DNA of 6,805 bases from Fimbriimonadales bacterium (lineage in GTDB: Bacteria; Armatimonadota; Fimbriimonadia; Fimbriimonadales; ATM1). Positions 6,776 to 6,805 of this stretch are shown one piece after another. The stretch spans positions 1-6,805 of the forward strand of contig JAICGT010000067.1 in NCBI GenBank assembly GCA_025922995.1, in the 5' to 3' direction. The translations under genes and the position numbers were made by a program. Under the pieces are notes generated by a model that worked only from the letters and a program-made list of their open reading frames with translations, searched no databases and had not been told where the DNA came from. Every line of letters starts with the position of its first letter. Position 1 is the stretch's first letter.

Positions 6776-6805
6776 GCGTATTTAGGGACGCGAGCGGCTG
6801 AGCCA

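Noticed and set aside
1..6805. CRISPR arrays, tRNA or rRNA genes, insertion sequences and attachment sites
   Set aside because: No regularly spaced direct repeats, no cloverleaf or rRNA-like stretches, no transposase frame with terminal inverted repeats were seen; nearly all bases belong to the five coding regions.

Overview
The window reads as one leftward (minus-strand) gene cluster for making and processing type IV pilin-like proteins. In transcription order, from right to left, it holds a prepilin peptidase (6775-5753), two paralogous pilin-like proteins here called A (5670-4858) and B (4787-3906), and two very large minor-pilin-like proteins, C (3887-1902) and D (1900 to beyond base 1). 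D has no in-frame stop through its last complete codon at base 2, so it is cut by the window edge after 633 codons. All five genes point the same way and there are no convincing genes on the plus strand.

The organism is probably a bacterium of the Armatimonadota (Fimbriimonas-like), with Planctomycetota or another phylum rich in pseudopilins as the alternative. This is an inference from the style of the pilin N-termini (an IELLVVIAVIAILAAI core followed by a PVF motif and a short basic stretch), the abundance of prepilin-like proteins with long extracellular parts, and the moderately GC-rich, Arg/Asp-rich coding. No rRNA or other taxonomic marker is present.

Layout: 6776-6805 is a 30-base edge with an in-frame TAA just before the peptidase start and nothing else recognisable. 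The peptidase is followed by an 82-base gap carrying a perfect TATAAT box and a Shine-Dalgarno sequence for A. A and B are separated by 70 bases that hold two small hairpins, the second followed by four T's, suggesting partial termination or RNA processing. B and C are 18 bases apart, and C and D are separated by one base (TAA-C-ATG). B-C-D therefore look like one tightly coupled unit, with A probably made in different amounts.

How the genes would work together: the peptidase cuts the short basic leader from each prepilin at the inner membrane and normally also N-methylates the new N-terminus. A and B, which resemble each other throughout and start like GspG-type major pseudopilins, could be fibre or secretion-pseudopilus subunits. 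C and D resemble PilV/GspI-like and PilW/GspJ-like minor pilins at their N-termini but carry exported parts of about 600 residues or more, so they are candidates for a tip complex or adhesin. No assembly ATPase, platform protein or secretin lies in the window. The main oddities are Ala instead of Gly before the cleavage site in A and D, the size and lack of cysteine of C and D, and acidic inserted loops in the peptidase.
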